From NCBI GenBank assembly GCA_030628805.1, contig DAOVQG010000236.1, positions 1 to 7,467 of the forward strand: 7,467 bases of DNA, read 5' to 3'. The position numbers were made by a program, and so were the translations under genes. Below are positions 7,158-7,467 of this stretch, piece by piece. How positions within the stretch are numbered: position 1 is the stretch's first letter; every line of letters begins with the position of its first letter. A model generated the notes under the pieces. It searched no databases. It worked only from the letters and a program-made list of their open reading frames with translations, and had not been told where the DNA came from. The stretch is from JAGMDK01 sp023128695. Its GTDB lineage: Bacteria; Planctomycetota; Phycisphaerae; UBA1845; Fen-1342.

Positions 7158-7199
7158 GTAGTTATTGGTCGTTAGTGATTAGTAATTAGCAATCAGTAT
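7158..7199 (+). repeat. Second heptamer array, TTAGTNA type
   Basis: Six tandem 7-bp units with consensus TTAGTNA begin six bases after the GlmU-like stop codon. The units include TTAGTGA, TTAGTAA, TTAGCAA and TCAGTAT. Unit length, number of units (six, 42 bp) and the T-Y-A-G-Y core match the left arm of the array upstream of the gene (TCAGCNN), which differs by C-to-T transitions. No hairpin is evident. Confidence 0.7.
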
Positions 7200-7207
7200 T
7201 TTTGACG

Positions 7208-7375
7208 ATGGTTATCGGGCAAGGTCCAGAGCGTGACGGATTGGAGGGTGTGACTAAAAGTCATGGCTGTGGAACTGGGGGTATCAGTTCAAATTATCGC
7301 TTTTTGAGTGCTTTGATGTTATTAGTTAAACTGATTCTCTGCTTGACTCCGGTCCGCAAGTATGGTATTTGTTAG
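7208..7375 (+). CDS. Doubtful 55-codon ORF with one hydrophobic stretch
   Basis: An ATG at 7208 opens a frame of 55 codons ending with TAG at 7373-7375. The predicted peptide has a Gly-rich polar first half and a hydrophobic stretch at about residues 32-48 (FLSALMLLVKLILCLTP) that could be a single membrane helix, with four residual basic residues after position 40. There is no Shine-Dalgarno, codon third positions are AT-rich unlike the neighbours, and the ORF overlaps a candidate promoter for the next gene. It is probably non-coding; it is listed because no other gene occupies this gap and the frame is open across most of it. Confidence 0.15.
   Translation: MVIGQGPERDGLEGVTKSHGCGTGGISSNYRFLSALMLLVKLILCLTPVRKYGIC
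7343..7371 (+). promoter_or_regulatory. Candidate sigma70-type promoter for the gene at 7407
   Basis: TTGACT at 7343-7348 (5 of 6 to the -35 consensus) is followed after 17 bp by TATTTG at 7366-7371, a weak -10 preceded by TGG (an extended -10 TGn). The start point would fall near 7378, leaving a leader of about 29 bases that holds the Shine-Dalgarno. Motif evidence only. Confidence 0.4.
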
Positions 7376-7393
7376 GCTTTAACGATCCACAGC

Positions 7394-7399
7394 AAGGAG
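7394..7399 (+). promoter_or_regulatory. Strong Shine-Dalgarno AAGGAG before the gene at 7407
   Basis: AAGGAG lies seven bases upstream of the ATG at 7407, near-ideal spacing. It is the only canonical Shine-Dalgarno in front of an independently transcribed gene here and makes 7407 a confident start. Confidence 0.8.
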
Positions 7400-7406
7400 A
7401 AGACCA

Positions 7407-7467
7407 ATGCCTGACAACAACCACAAGACACCGATCCCGAAGGTCATGGACGTGGGAACCTTCCACG
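7407..7467 (+). CDS. 5' end of an unidentified gene, cut by the window edge
   Basis: Only the first 20 codons are present. They read MPDNNHKTPIPKVMDVGTFH and continue past the edge. The sequence is polar and basic with no signal peptide, so the product probably starts in the cytoplasm. The Shine-Dalgarno and candidate promoter upstream support a real gene. GC-rich codon use resumes at the ATG after the AT-rich gap. Too little is visible to name a family. Confidence 0.7.
   Translation, partial: MPDNNHKTPIPKVMDVGTFH

Noticed and set aside
7251..7263. Palindrome TGACT-AAA-AGTCA as an operator
   Set aside because: A single short copy about 90 bp upstream of the candidate promoter, without a second site; no regulator can be assigned.
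7283..7335. Inverted repeat ATCAGTT / AACTGAT as a structured RNA
   Set aside because: Only seven pairs around a 39-nt loop in AT-rich DNA; this is expected by chance.

Overview
The window is GC-rich, densely packed bacterial DNA from a cell-envelope polysaccharide locus. The protein families, the near absence of Shine-Dalgarno sequences and the O-antigen-ligase/TPR fusion are most reminiscent of Planctomycetota or a related phylum. This is an inference from protein character; there is no rRNA or other marker gene in the window.

Layout from left to right. (1) A rightward integral-membrane GT-C glycosyltransferase (99-1677) has its reading frame broken by one extra base in a run of eight C at 1345-1352. 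(2) It converges on a three-gene leftward operon read from 5763 down to 1707: a DUF4416 protein, a WecA/TagO/MraY-type polyprenyl-phosphate sugar-phosphate transferase, and a large O-antigen-ligase/polymerase-like membrane protein with a C-terminal TPR region. Both junctions inside the operon are ATGA overlaps. The convergent gene ends share a 9-bp inverted repeat that contains both stop codons. (3) A 149-bp divergent intergenic region (5764-5912) is largely filled by a degenerate heptamer array folded into an inverted repeat. (4) A rightward GlmU-like sugar nucleotidyltransferase with a left-handed beta-helix domain follows (5913-7151). (5) An AT-richer intergenic region of 255 bp begins with a second heptamer array and may hold a tiny ORF. 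It leads to the first 20 codons of a gene cut by the window edge, which has the only strong canonical Shine-Dalgarno here.

The genes fit one pathway. The GlmU-like protein would make an activated sugar nucleotide such as UDP-GlcNAc. The WecA-like enzyme would load the sugar phosphate onto undecaprenyl phosphate. The GT-C enzyme would add sugars from a lipid-phosphate donor on the outer face of the membrane, and the ligase-like protein would polymerise or transfer the finished glycan. DUF4416 has no known function, but its translational coupling to the WecA-like gene links it to this process. I see no radically new system. The points most worth checking are the paired heptamer arrays around the GlmU-like gene, the C-run frameshift, the possible leaderless promoters, and the DUF4416 linkage.
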